Positions 8,312-17,616 are shown, numbered from the stretch's first letter. The stretch is DNA of 64,000 nt from Faucicola sp902506225 (GCA_902506225.1 LR733345.1:1426001-1490000), one strand, 5' to 3'. Notes: generated by a model not told the origin, from the letters alone. A program made the numbers and translations.

Positions 8312-9493
8312 ATGGCCCATTTTGCCCCACAAGTCGCTGTTAAAGCTACCTATATGCGCGGTGGTACATCAAAAGGTACTTTTTTCAAGCTTGATGACCT
8401 ACCTGAACGCTGCCAAACTCCAGGGCAAGCCCGAGATAGCTTTTTACTGCGGGTGGTTGGTAGCCCAGATCCGTATGGTAAGCAAATTGACGGTTTGGGG
8501 AATGGCTCATCATCAACCTCCAAAGTGGTGATTTTGTCAAAAACAGACGTTGCCGATCATGATGTGAATTATTTATTCGGTCAGGTCGCCATTGACAAAG
8601 CGATGATTGATTGGTCAGGTAACTGTGGAAACTTAACCGCTGCGGTCGGTTCATTTGCGATTGCCAATGGGTTGGTGGATGCCAGTAAAGTGCCCCAAAA
8701 TGGCATTTGTGAAGTCCGAATTTGGCAGCAAAATATCAGCAAAACCATCATCGCGCATGTACCCATGACTGATGGTCAGGTGCAAGAAACGGGCGATTTT
8801 GCGCTAGATGGTGTGACTTTCCCAGCAGCCGAAGTCAAAATTGAATTTATCGACCCTGTGGATAGCGATGGCGATATGTTCCCGACGGGCAACTTGATTG
8901 ACAAACTTAATGTACCTGAAATCGGTGAATTTGACGTTACGATGATCAATGCGGGTATCCCAACGATTTTTTTAAATGCCAAAGACTTAGGTTTTACGGG
9001 CGCTGAGCTGCAAAAAGATATCAACAGCAACCAAGAAATTTTGGCTAAGCTTGAAAAAATCCGTGCTCATGGCGCAGTTAAAATGGGACTGATTACAGAG
9101 CTAACAGAAGCCCAAACTCGTCAGCATACCCCAAAAATTGCTTGGGTTGCACCGCCCGCTGATTATACCGCCTCTAGTGGCAAAGCAGTCAAGGCAGGCG
9201 ATATTGATTTGCTTGCCCGCGCGATGAGCATGGGTCAACTGCACCATGCCATGATGGGTACAGCCTCGGTTGCGATTGGCACTGCAGCGACCATTAAAGG
9301 TACGCTAGTCAACCAAGCGGCAGGTGGCAAAGCGTTGTCTGAAGTACGCTTTGGTCACCCATCAGGCACGCTACTGGTCGGGGGTGAGTCTATGCAAGTG
9401 GATGGCAAATGGCAAGCCAAAAAAGTGTCTATGAGCCGTTCAGCACGCCGTCTGATGGTGGGTGAGGTGTATGTGCCTGGCGATGCGTTTTAA
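8312..9493 (+). CDS. prpF: PrpF-family isomerase (2-methylaconitate cis-trans isomerase)
   Basis: PrpF isomerises 2-methylaconitate in the AcnD-dependent 2-methylcitrate cycle for propionate breakdown; the family also contains 4-oxalomesaconate tautomerases. It has a diaminopimelate-epimerase-like fold. Evidence: VKATYMRGGTSKGTFF at the N terminus, DPYGKQIDGLGNGSSSTSK, DWSGNCGNLTAAVG with the family's active-site Cys, and MINAGIPTIFL. The length is about 393 residues from the ATG at 8312, chosen because AAGGA lies 7 bases upstream. In-frame ATGs at 8270 and 8306 fit the ribosome site less well. No prpB, prpC, acnD or prpR is within the window, so the pathway assignment rests on the family alone. 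Confidence 0.88.
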   Translation: MAHFAPQVAVKATYMRGGTSKGTFFKLDDLPERCQTPGQARDSFLLRVVGSPDPYGKQIDGLGNGSSSTSKVVILSKTDVADHDVNYLFGQVAIDKAMIDWSGNCGNLTAAVGSFAIANGLVDASKVPQNGICEVRIWQQNISKTIIAHVPMTDGQVQETGDFALDGVTFPAAEVKIEFIDPVDSDGDMFPTGNLIDKLNVPEIGEFDVTMINAGIPTIFLNAKDLGFTGAELQKDINSNQEILAKLEKIRAHGAVKMGLITELTEAQTRQHTPKIAWVAPPADYTASSGKAVKAGDIDLLARAMSMGQLHHAMMGTASVAIGTAATIKGTLVNQAAGGKALSEVRFGHPSGTLLVGGESMQVDGKWQAKKVSMSRSARRLMVGEVYVPGDAF

Positions 9494-9522
9494 TCGACAA
9501 ATCATTCACAAGCCAACTTATA

Positions 9523-9575
9523 GCCCAATACCTAAGAGCCTAATACCTAAGTCCCCAATACCTAAGTCCCCAATA
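9523..9575 (+). repeat. 15-bp tandem repeats just before pgeF
   Basis: About three and a half copies of a 15-base unit resembling CCCCAATACCTAAGT end exactly at the ATG used here for pgeF. If translation starts further upstream, they would encode a repeated (S)PIPK segment. Confidence 0.9.
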
Positions 9576-10475
9576 ATGACGGATAGCAACTCACACTGGA
9601 TTGAACTTACGCACGCACCAAGCCAAGGGGTAACCGTGGTTCAAACCCTATCTGGCTGTGAGTTTATGCCAAGCATTTCAAGCAATTTAAGCAATGATGC
9701 AGTGGGGCAGTCTAGTTTGAATGCTGTGTATGGTCAATTTAATCTAGGCTTGCATGTAGGGGATGATAGCGTGCAGGTGCATCAAAATCGTGCGCACTTG
9801 CTGCAATCCTTGCAACAATATCATCCCACATTAAACAGCATTCATTGGCTTAATCAAATCCATGGTAATGACGTTTATCAGGTTACCGATAAAATTGGCG
9901 CAGCAGCGATATCGGCTGATGCGCATATTACTCGTTTGCGTAATGTTGCCTTAGCTATCATGACAGCAGATTGTGTACCCGTCATGATAGCCACCGATGC
10001 AGCAGATGATAACAAGCTAATTGCGGCGATTCACGCTGGCTGGCAAGGTCTTAATAAAAATATCATTGCAAAGACCGTACAAAAAATGGTACACCAGTTT
10101 GACTTTGCCGCGGGGGACAATGCGCCTGCCGAAATGCAGAAGGTCACTCGTGGGTGGCACGCTTGGATAGGCGCTAGCATCGCACAATCAAGCTATGAAG
10201 TGGACAGTCGTGTCAAAGATGCCGTGTTATCAGTGTTAAACGTATCTGAGGCTGTCGCTACCCAGTTGTTTCAGCCAAATGCTGATAAGGTCGGTCACTA
10301 TTTTGCCGATTTGCCTGCAATAGCAGAATTACAGCTCAAGGCTTGTGGTATACATCAGGTGCATAAAAGTGGTTTAGATAGCCATGGTGATGCACGATTT
10401 TATTCGTATCGTCGGCAAATCCAGCATCAATTGCCTGCGACAGGTAGAATGGCAACGCTGATTTTTATGGATTAA
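9576..10475 (+). CDS. pgeF: PgeF/YfiH-family protein (laccase-domain, multi-copper oxidase type fold)
   Basis: Member of the YfiH/PgeF family, described as a peptidoglycan editing factor and as a purine nucleoside phosphorylase or laccase-like enzyme. Clear motifs: FNLGLHVGDD, HWLNQIHGNDVY, ADAHITR, IMTADCVPVMIA with the conserved Cys, AAIHAGWQGL with the conserved His, and WIGASIAQSSYEV. From ATG 9576 the product has 299 residues and starts shortly before the family's conserved part. The open frame extends upstream to 9462, overlapping the end of prpF, and an ATG at 9483 overlaps the prpF stop. No start has a good ribosome site, so the true one is unsettled. Confidence 0.9.
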   Translation: MTDSNSHWIELTHAPSQGVTVVQTLSGCEFMPSISSNLSNDAVGQSSLNAVYGQFNLGLHVGDDSVQVHQNRAHLLQSLQQYHPTLNSIHWLNQIHGNDVYQVTDKIGAAAISADAHITRLRNVALAIMTADCVPVMIATDAADDNKLIAAIHAGWQGLNKNIIAKTVQKMVHQFDFAAGDNAPAEMQKVTRGWHAWIGASIAQSSYEVDSRVKDAVLSVLNVSEAVATQLFQPNADKVGHYFADLPAIAELQLKACGIHQVHKSGLDSHGDARFYSYRRQIQHQLPATGRMATLIFMD

Positions 10476-10484
10476 TTCAATCAT

Positions 10485-10520
10485 AAAAAAAGGCAGTGTG
10501 TTCATCATACTGCCTTTTTT
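10485..10520. terminator. Bidirectional terminator between pgeF and surA
   Basis: AAAAAAGGCAGT pairs with ACTGCCTTTTTT around an 11-base loop. A-runs and T-runs on both sides let it serve both converging genes. Confidence 0.85.
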
Positions 10521-10532
10521 ATGCAAGCTAAA

Positions 10533-12188
10533 TTATTGCATGATTTTAACGTAAGCTTGCGCTCTTAATTCCTGCATCCAATCGTCTAGCGCTTGCGGTG
10601 CCATACGTTGGTATAGAATTTCACGCGCCATGTTTTTACGATAGACATCACTCACATCTTTTTGGCGTTTTTCATCGACTTTAAGAATATGCCAGCCAAA
10701 TTGCGTTTGGAATGGCACAGAATAATCATTTACCGACGTTTTTTTCATCATTGCTTCAAAGCTTGGTACCATATCACCTTCACTGACCCAGCCCAAATCG
10801 CCACCGTTGCTGGCGCTTCCTGGGTCTTTTGAGTAGGTGCTTGCTAAAGTAGCGAAGTCCTCACCTTGACGCAGTTTTTCATAGATAGTATCGATCTGCT
10901 GTTTTGCCATGTCAGCGGGTAGGGCAGTTGACGGGCTAATTAAAATATGGCGGGTATGCCATTGATCGATGATTTTTTGCTGACCGCCGCGTTTATCTAC
11001 GAGTTTAATCACATTATAACCTTCTGCCGTGGCAATCGGGTTAGTGACTTGCCCGACTTCAAGGGCGGTGATGTTTTTTGACAGTTCTGTCGGTAACTCT
11101 GCCGCGACGTGGTAGCCCATATCGCCCCCTTGAATTTGCGCGTTATAGTTTGTTTGCGCGTCAGTCATGATTTGCTCAATATTGGCATTCTCGGCTTGCA
11201 AGTTTTTGGCAATTTGGGTGGCTACGCTCAGCGCTTGTTTTTTTTGTTTGTCGCTGGTTTTACCTGCGGCATCGGCTTCAAAAGGCACGCGAATATGTAA
11301 GGTGCGATATTGTGATTTTTCTAAAGCGTTGCTCTCTGGTGATTTGAGAAAGTTGTCAACATCTTGATCGGAGATTTTGATGCGGCTGGCAAGTTGTTGC
11401 TGCTGCAAGGTTTGTATCGCCAAGTCTTCACTGACTTTTTGACGCAATGCTTGGTAACTACCTGCGCGCTGGGCGTCAAGTTTTTGCTGGAATTCAGCAA
11501 GGCTTGCGACCCCATTTTGTTGTGCCAAATTGGTCAACGCAGCATTCACTGCATTCTCCTCAGCCTGCAGTCCTTGGCGTTTGATGATATCAAGTTGGAT
11601 TTGCTTGGTAATTAGCTGATCCAATACTTGCGGATAAAGTTGCTGCGCAGGTGGTACAGGTTTATTTTGCGCTTGAAGCTGTGCAGAAGCTTGAGCAACC
11701 GCGCGATCTAACTGGCTGCGTAAAATAGGGGTGTCGTTGACAATAGCAATCACGCCATCAATGACCTGATCTTGCGAGCTGCTAGTGACGACAGGCGTTG
11801 GCTTGGCTGATGAGTTGGCGACCTCTGATGTTACGGGCGCAGTTTGGGAGACAGCTTTTGCTGTTTTTTGAGTGGTAGGTTTTGAGCCGCTGGCTTTAGT
11901 GTCAGCTTTGACTGATTTGGCAGCGTTGGTGGTTTTGTTTGCTGTTACAGATTTCGTTGATTTGCTTGTGGTTTGCGCCGCAGGTTTGGTACTAGATTTT
12001 TTACTAGATTCGACTGTTGTTTTGGCGGTGGTGGTGTTAGTTTTAGCTGTTGCAGCCGCTGCTGCAGTCACGGCTTGCGCGCTCAATGTTGGCATGACCA
12101 ATAGAGCGCCATATATCAAAGCGCTAGTGAGAGCAGATAGGGCGTTACGGTGAAAATTGGGTAAATTATGCATGACAGCATGGTTCAT
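10533..12188 (-). CDS. surA: Periplasmic chaperone and peptidyl-prolyl isomerase SurA
   Basis: SurA escorts outer-membrane proteins, among them LptD, across the periplasm to the BAM complex. The start at 12188 gives 551 residues, has AAGGA 8 bases upstream, and is followed by a signal peptide ending near TLSAQA. A Lys/Thr/Ala/Ser-rich linker of roughly 100 residues follows, absent from the E. coli protein. Then come the SurA N-terminal domain (VIDGVIAIVNDTPILRSQLD), a first, degenerate parvulin domain, and a second parvulin domain (RHILISPS, SKDPGSASNGGDLGWV, FGWHILKV). It lies downstream of lptD in the same direction, the usual pairing. Confidence 0.95.
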   Translation of the reverse strand: MNHAVMHNLPNFHRNALSALTSALIYGALLVMPTLSAQAVTAAAAATAKTNTTTAKTTVESSKKSSTKPAAQTTSKSTKSVTANKTTNAAKSVKADTKASGSKPTTQKTAKAVSQTAPVTSEVANSSAKPTPVVTSSSQDQVIDGVIAIVNDTPILRSQLDRAVAQASAQLQAQNKPVPPAQQLYPQVLDQLITKQIQLDIIKRQGLQAEENAVNAALTNLAQQNGVASLAEFQQKLDAQRAGSYQALRQKVSEDLAIQTLQQQQLASRIKISDQDVDNFLKSPESNALEKSQYRTLHIRVPFEADAAGKTSDKQKKQALSVATQIAKNLQAENANIEQIMTDAQTNYNAQIQGGDMGYHVAAELPTELSKNITALEVGQVTNPIATAEGYNVIKLVDKRGGQQKIIDQWHTRHILISPSTALPADMAKQQIDTIYEKLRQGEDFATLASTYSKDPGSASNGGDLGWVSEGDMVPSFEAMMKKTSVNDYSVPFQTQFGWHILKVDEKRQKDVSDVYRKNMAREILYQRMAPQALDDWMQELRAQAYVKIMQ

Positions 12189-12455
12189 GGCATGTATCCT
12201 TAAAATAAAAACTAAAAAATAAAAAAAAGTAAATTTGATCACTCAAAAATCGTGGCAAAACAATTTCGATAAAATGGCTGGTCTTTGACCAAGTTTCTTA
12301 CATCAAGTTTCTTAGATTTGGATGTTGCTAAGTGATGTTGCTAAGTTTGGGTCATTTTATACAATAATATTTGCTGGTGTATGTCTGTATGATAATAAAT
12401 CCTAAAAAACCTCAAGTTTTAAGCAGTTTTTTGCGTAAAAGGCGTTTAGTATCTA

Positions 12456-15398
12456 TTAGTATCTAGGGTCATAACCCAATACCCGATTACGCATCAAGCT
12501 AGCCAGTCGACCATCACCTTTGTTGGATAACCCATTTAAGCTAATTTCTGCCATGATAGCGTGGTCAGCACTGTCTTTATCACTTAACACATCATAATAA
12601 CGACGAGCATAAATCGATAAGCCATAACAACAGCTACCATAAGTAAAGCCCGCTAACGCATCACTAAAACGACTTTTCTCATTGTCGTATTGCACAGCCC
12701 CTAAAAACTGCCAATTATCATTAATAGGTAAAACAGCGGAGCCGGTGAAAGCAGAGAGGGCTTTTTGTCCAAATCTACTGTCATTGCGTTTGATATACCC
12801 TAAGTTATAAAGGCTATTGAAAGTTGGCGCATAACGAAACTGGGTGTTAATATAGTTTAAATCAGCGTTGTCATTGACCGAGCCATCTAAATCCACCCAA
12901 AAATCTTGACGCGGTTGGGTGCTTACTTCAAAGACGGTACCGGTATTGTCAATTTTTAACCCATCATCAGTATCGTCAAGATGTACCCGAATATCACTCA
13001 AATAAATTTGTTTGCCCACGCTGGCATCCAAGCGAGTCAAACCATTGCCATCAATATAGCGATAATTTAATGAAGGGGTTAGGTGATTGTTGTCGGGCAG
13101 GCGGTCATAGCCCAAAAACCATGAATCTTCATACAACTGCGAAAAATTGAGCGATGCTAAACGGGTATTAAAGTTGGGTACATCAGTCTGGTCTTTATAG
13201 GGCGAGTACACATATTTTAGGCGCGGGCTTAATAACTGATAGCCGCCCAAGGAGTCATCAAATTTACCAAATGGGGTGCCTGTTTTAAAGAAATTTAAGC
13301 CACTGTCAATACTAAACTGCGGTACAAAAATAGATTGGCTTTTGCTATTTTTATCCAGTCCATTGGCATCGGCTGATTCTTGGTCAAATTGGGTATAAAG
13401 GTGCTGTAAACTCACTGACGGCGTCACGTATCCCCAAGTTCGCGTCATTGGATAGGCGGCAGTGAGTTTGTTATACAGTCTGCCACCGCTTTGCTCAGGC
13501 GCAGAGCCATCATTGATTGGGCGTTTAAAATAGGCAAAATCGCTGATACCCGTCAAATCAAATTGGGTCACCCAAGGCACACGATATTTGACCGATAACT
13601 GCGGCAGACGGTCATACGGTTTGTCTTTATCCAAGATTTTGTCTGAATCGGTTAAATTTCGATCCAGTGTTTGAAAGGTTTCAATCTTGGCAAGGGCAGT
13701 CAAATAGTCATTGTAATAATTGGCTTGAATGCGGCGCGGTAAATTTAATTGAACGGTTTCATTACCCAAGGTCTCAAAATCGTTTAAGAATTTAGGATCT
13801 GAGACATACTGGTATAGCGCGTCAATGGATAGGTTAGGGATATCTTTTGACTGCCAATGATGATTATAATAAAAGCGGGTACGGTCTTCATCATTATATT
13901 GTTTGTCGTTTGGTAGATAAGAGCCTAACACACTACCATAACCCAATTTTTCTGTCAGATAGCGAAATTCACCCGTCAACATCGGATTGCGGTCAGTAAA
14001 AATGGTTGGCGTGACAGTGGCATCGTAATTTGGCGCTAGATTAAAGTAATAAGGTAACTGTACATTAAAACTCCCTTGCGTACTAAAGCCACCGCGTGGC
14101 AACAAAAAACCACTGGTGCGGCGATCGTCAATCGGAAAGTTAAAATACGGCAGGTACAATACCGGGGTATTTTTGACTTTTAACGTGGCATTATAGGCTT
14201 CACCGCGACCCGTGTCGGTATTGATATCGATGTTTTTGGCATTGATTTGCCATGTCGGATTGTCAGGCGCGCAGGTGGTAAACATGACATCGTCAATTTC
14301 AACGCGGCTTTCATCGACTTTATTAAGCCGTTTGGCATACCCATACGCTTGTAGCGGTACGCTGGCAAACGCCACATCTTTGGCGGTTGCTTTGCTGCTA
14401 TCCGTTTGGTACGCCAGTTCATCGGCAACGGTAATCAGCCCCCCTTTTGGGCTATCTTTAAGGCTTACACGTGGGTTACCGTCTGTCGATTGGGTACTTT
14501 GCGCGGCATCGACCAACAAGACATTACCTTGAGCGGCTGCAATGCCATCTTGCACGTTAACGACCACTTTATCGGCAGAGATTTGCTGACGACCTTGGTT
14601 GATTTGCACATCGCCTGACAATTCAGCGTAGTTTTCATTGTCATAATAGCCATAGTCAGACGACGCATAAATTGGGAAGCTGCTATTGGGCTGATCGGTA
14701 GCGGCTGCCGCTAATGCCTGTTGTTGATAGATGGTCGAGGTGGGATATACCCAGTTGCCATGACACATGGCGTCTTTTTTTCGGCTGCCTGCTTTTGATT
14801 GCGTATTTGCTTGAGCACCTGACTGTTGACTATCAGGCGTGAGCGGGCTTAGCAAATTTGGATTAGAAGTTGGATTAGCAACCGTGGCGTTAGTATCGTC
14901 CGTGGTTTGCTGGGTTTTGGGTTGATAAAAGGTTTTGAGCTTATCTAGACTGGCTTGCTGCTGTTGATTTGGGGTAAAGTTGGGACGAGTACGCGCAGAG
15001 TTTGGTTTGATATCAGGCGCGCTAATTGGTGTGATACCTTGATTGGTGGTTACATCGACAGTAGTAACGCTGTCTGCTGTGGTGGCGATACTACTATCGG
15101 TATCGGGCGTTGCAGCTGAGGTATCAAGGTTTTGTTTTTTAATACTCTGTGTTTCAGGGCTTTGTGCTGTCGCTGTATCAGTCGATTCCGTAACGGCGGC
15201 TGTCGGCAACACCGCAAGCGCTGAGGTTGAATATAAAGTAGTGAACATCGCCCCGAGCGTCATCGCTAAAACATTGGTATGTCGATAAATTTGGTGTAAT
15301 GATTGATGCAAGCATGTAGGCTGGGTTGGCAAAGACGAATGTGAAGTTAAACGATTAGAAGTTGACGAAATAGGCGACAATTTCACAGATTTTTTCAT
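12456..15398 (-). CDS. lptD: LPS-assembly protein LptD
   Basis: Outer-membrane beta-barrel that, with LptE, inserts lipopolysaccharide into the outer leaflet. The 980 residues exceed the usual 780-900. After a signal region (hydrophobic stretch about 43-62), residues 65-210 form a Thr/Gln/Asn/Ser-rich linker. CHGNWVYP (Cys212) starts the conserved part, followed by the beta-jellyroll (YAELSGDVQINQG, ISADKVVVN), TTCAPDNPTW, and LYLPYFNFPIDDRRTSGFL. Near the C terminus GSCCYGLSIYARRYY carries the paired Cys. This Cys set fits the inter-domain disulfides known in LptD. surA lies downstream and amgK-murU are divergent, as in Pseudomonas. Confidence 0.96.
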   Translation of the reverse strand: MKKSVKLSPISSTSNRLTSHSSLPTQPTCLHQSLHQIYRHTNVLAMTLGAMFTTLYSTSALAVLPTAAVTESTDTATAQSPETQSIKKQNLDTSAATPDTDSSIATTADSVTTVDVTTNQGITPISAPDIKPNSARTRPNFTPNQQQQASLDKLKTFYQPKTQQTTDDTNATVANPTSNPNLLSPLTPDSQQSGAQANTQSKAGSRKKDAMCHGNWVYPTSTIYQQQALAAAATDQPNSSFPIYASSDYGYYDNENYAELSGDVQINQGRQQISADKVVVNVQDGIAAAQGNVLLVDAAQSTQSTDGNPRVSLKDSPKGGLITVADELAYQTDSSKATAKDVAFASVPLQAYGYAKRLNKVDESRVEIDDVMFTTCAPDNPTWQINAKNIDINTDTGRGEAYNATLKVKNTPVLYLPYFNFPIDDRRTSGFLLPRGGFSTQGSFNVQLPYYFNLAPNYDATVTPTIFTDRNPMLTGEFRYLTEKLGYGSVLGSYLPNDKQYNDEDRTRFYYNHHWQSKDIPNLSIDALYQYVSDPKFLNDFETLGNETVQLNLPRRIQANYYNDYLTALAKIETFQTLDRNLTDSDKILDKDKPYDRLPQLSVKYRVPWVTQFDLTGISDFAYFKRPINDGSAPEQSGGRLYNKLTAAYPMTRTWGYVTPSVSLQHLYTQFDQESADANGLDKNSKSQSIFVPQFSIDSGLNFFKTGTPFGKFDDSLGGYQLLSPRLKYVYSPYKDQTDVPNFNTRLASLNFSQLYEDSWFLGYDRLPDNNHLTPSLNYRYIDGNGLTRLDASVGKQIYLSDIRVHLDDTDDGLKIDNTGTVFEVSTQPRQDFWVDLDGSVNDNADLNYINTQFRYAPTFNSLYNLGYIKRNDSRFGQKALSAFTGSAVLPINDNWQFLGAVQYDNEKSRFSDALAGFTYGSCCYGLSIYARRYYDVLSDKDSADHAIMAEISLNGLSNKGDGRLASLMRNRVLGYDPRY

Positions 15399-15563
15399 TA
15401 GACATTTACCAAAGACGCAATATAAAAACCTTCACATCATATCACTAGCGTCATCAATATACTATTGCAAAAGATGTTTAAAATTGCAAACATAATAGAC
15501 GCCACTTGAGAGATACGCAGATTTTCGGTAGCATAACTTATTTTTATTGAGTAAGCCCACCTT

Positions 15564-16721
15564 ATGAACCATCCTGCCGCACAACTTGCCAACCAAGACC
15601 CTTCTGATAGCACAGCTTCGCCATCAAATACCGAGCCATGTGAACAACAATCACTTGAACAACAGCCACTTAAGCAACAGTCACGAGAACAACAGCCACG
15701 GGAACAACAGCTGCACACTTGGTTGACCGAAGTTTTTCCAAATCGGTCATTGCAGCATGAAAAAATACCTGGTGATGCCAGCTTTCGCAGCTATCATCGC
15801 TTAACCGTCGACAATCAACACTATATCGTGATGGATGCGCCGCCAGCAAAAGAATCGGTGAAAGAATTTATCGCCGTGGATAATTTAATGGCAGGTCATG
15901 TGCATGTGCCAAAAATGATTGCCACGGATGAACAGCAAGGTTTTATCGTCCTTGAGGATTTGGGAAACACGGATTTTGCCGATGTCATTGCCAAGGATTT
16001 AACGGATGCAGGCGAGCTGGCAGAAACTGAGCGCTATTATCAGCAGGCAATGCAGGCAATTTTGGCGATTCAAAAAATTGACATCAATGACGCTAAAGTC
16101 GTTATCCCAAGTTACGACGATGCTCTGCTGCGCCGAGAAATGGGCTTGTTTAGCGAGTGGTTTTTACCCTATATCGGCGTGACGATGACCCCAGACTTAG
16201 AGACGCTGTGGCAAGATTTGCAGTCTGATATTATCCAGCAAGTCATCGCGCAGCCGCAAATGGTGGTGCACCGTGATTTTCACAGCCGTAATTTAATGGT
16301 ATTAAATCACAGCGATGAGTTGGGCGTGATTGACTTTCAAGATGCTGTCATCGGTGCCTACACCTATGATTTGGCATCTTTACTGCGAGATGCCTATATC
16401 AATTATGATGAAACATGGGTCAACACGCATTTGGCTCATTATCACCAATTGGCGAAAATTGATAAAAGCTTGGCAGCGTTTACTGTGGATTTTAATATCA
16501 TGAGTATGCAGCGCCATCTTAAGGTGTTGGGAATTTTTGTACGCTTGTTTGAGCGAGATGGCAAAGAACGTTATTTGGTCAACCTGCCTAAAGTTTTCAA
16601 TGATTTATTAACTTGTCTAAAAGCGATTAGCCAAAGGGATGAGCATCATACTTTTGATAAATTTGCTGATTGGATGACAGCCGTTGTTGAACCTGCTTTT
16701 CATCAAAAAATCCAAGGATAA
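15564..16721 (+). CDS. amgK: N-acetylmuramate/N-acetylglucosamine kinase AmgK
   Basis: Aminoglycoside-phosphotransferase-fold sugar kinase that phosphorylates MurNAc (and GlcNAc) at the anomeric position in the cell-wall recycling route that bypasses MurA, the target of fosfomycin. Motifs: GDASFRSYHRL, VVHRDFHSRNLMVL (catalytic Asp), VIDFQDAVIGAYTYDLASLLRD (DFG-like metal site). Its 385 residues include an N-terminal extension with five EQQ(S/P)L-like units encoded by a 15-bp repeat. The next gene, murU, starts 6 bases after the stop and is the functional partner, which supports the assignment strongly. Confidence 0.93.
   Translation: MNHPAAQLANQDPSDSTASPSNTEPCEQQSLEQQPLKQQSREQQPREQQLHTWLTEVFPNRSLQHEKIPGDASFRSYHRLTVDNQHYIVMDAPPAKESVKEFIAVDNLMAGHVHVPKMIATDEQQGFIVLEDLGNTDFADVIAKDLTDAGELAETERYYQQAMQAILAIQKIDINDAKVVIPSYDDALLRREMGLFSEWFLPYIGVTMTPDLETLWQDLQSDIIQQVIAQPQMVVHRDFHSRNLMVLNHSDELGVIDFQDAVIGAYTYDLASLLRDAYINYDETWVNTHLAHYHQLAKIDKSLAAFTVDFNIMSMQRHLKVLGIFVRLFERDGKERYLVNLPKVFNDLLTCLKAISQRDEHHTFDKFADWMTAVVEPAFHQKIQG
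15642..15716 (+). repeat. Five 15-bp tandem repeats in the 5' end of amgK
   Basis: Imperfect units resembling GAACAACAGCCACTT give a Gln-rich peptide of the form EQQ(S/P)(L/R) before the kinase domain. The unit keeps the reading frame whatever the copy number. Confidence 0.9.
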
Positions 16722-16727
16722 AAACCC

Positions 16728-17426
16728 ATGTCAACCACCATCACCCAAGCCATGATTTTATCCGCGGGTAAAGGCACTCGGCTGCGCCCTTTAACCTTGA
16801 CCACGCCAAAACCACTTGTCGAAGTCGGCGGGCAACCGCTTATCGTGTGGCATATCAAAGCGCTCAAACAAGCAGGTATCACCGATATCATCATCAATGT
16901 GTCATGGCTTGCTGACAAACTGCTAAATGCAATCGGGGATGGCAGTCAATACGGTGTCACCATTCATTGGTCGATTGAACCAGAAGAACCGCTTGAGACA
17001 GCAGGCGGTATCAAGCTGGCTTTGGCTACTGGTAAATTAAAAGACCAGCCATTTATTTTGGTCAATGGGGATGTGTGGACGCCTTTTAATTTTGCCCAGC
17101 TAAGCCAGCTTAATCTAAACGATTCGCAGGCTTATTTGCTACTCACCGACCAAGCGACGCACAACCCAACAGGCGATTTCGCCTTAGAAAATGGCATGGT
17201 CAAGGCAGATGGCACACCAAAATATACCTTTGCAGGGATTAGCGTAATGTCACCAAGATTATTGGATACGCTCAAGGCAGGGGAGACTGCGCCGCTTGCG
17301 CCACTACTTAAACAAGCCATGCAAGCCGGTTTGGTGATGGGGGATTTGCTGAGCGATGCATGGGTCGATGTAGGCACGCTTGAGCGTTTAGAAAATTTGA
17401 ACCAAAAATTGTCGGCTAACAAGTGA
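16728..17426 (+). CDS. murU: N-acetylmuramate alpha-1-phosphate uridylyltransferase MurU
   Basis: Nucleotidyltransferase that makes UDP-MurNAc from MurNAc 1-phosphate and UTP, following AmgK in the recycling pathway. The N terminus AMILSAGKGTRLRPLT is the sugar-nucleotide pyrophosphorylase signature, followed by PKPLVEVGGQPLI. ETAGGIKLA and VNGDVWTPF supply the substrate and metal-binding segments. The 232 residues are normal. The ribosome site AAGGA overlaps the end of amgK, so the pair is very likely one transcript, ended by the hairpin at 17511-17545. Confidence 0.95.
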   Translation: MSTTITQAMILSAGKGTRLRPLTLTTPKPLVEVGGQPLIVWHIKALKQAGITDIIINVSWLADKLLNAIGDGSQYGVTIHWSIEPEEPLETAGGIKLALATGKLKDQPFILVNGDVWTPFNFAQLSQLNLNDSQAYLLLTDQATHNPTGDFALENGMVKADGTPKYTFAGISVMSPRLLDTLKAGETAPLAPLLKQAMQAGLVMGDLLSDAWVDVGTLERLENLNQKLSANK

Positions 17427-17510
17427 TTTGGCAGAAAATTTCAAATTTTGCCATTTTGCTTTTATTTGAAAGCCGAGCAAACTAAACGGTTAAAGCTAAA
17501 AAAATGACCC

Positions 17511-17545
17511 AAAACTGTGATAAAATTTGTCACAGTTTTATTTTT
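17511..17545 (+). terminator. Probable terminator after murU
   Basis: AAAACTGTGA pairs with TCACAGTTTT around a 9-base loop, followed by ATTTTT. Confidence 0.65.
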
Positions 17546-17568
17546 AGCATGTTACATACGACAAAATT

Positions 17569-17604
17569 TAATTCTGCAATTAATTCTGTAATTAATTCTG
17601 TAAT
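17569..17604 (+). repeat. Three 12-bp tandem repeats upstream of tkt
   Basis: Three copies of TAATTCTG(C/T)AAT end 12 bases before the tkt start, directly before its ribosome site AGGAAAG. Confidence 0.9.
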
Positions 17605-17616
17605 ATAGGAAAGCCA

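Noticed and set aside
9462..9493. Possible frameshift between prpF and pgeF because their frames overlap
   Set aside because: Both genes have complete conserved termini, and a separate ATG for pgeF lies downstream of the prpF stop. The overlap is only an open frame.
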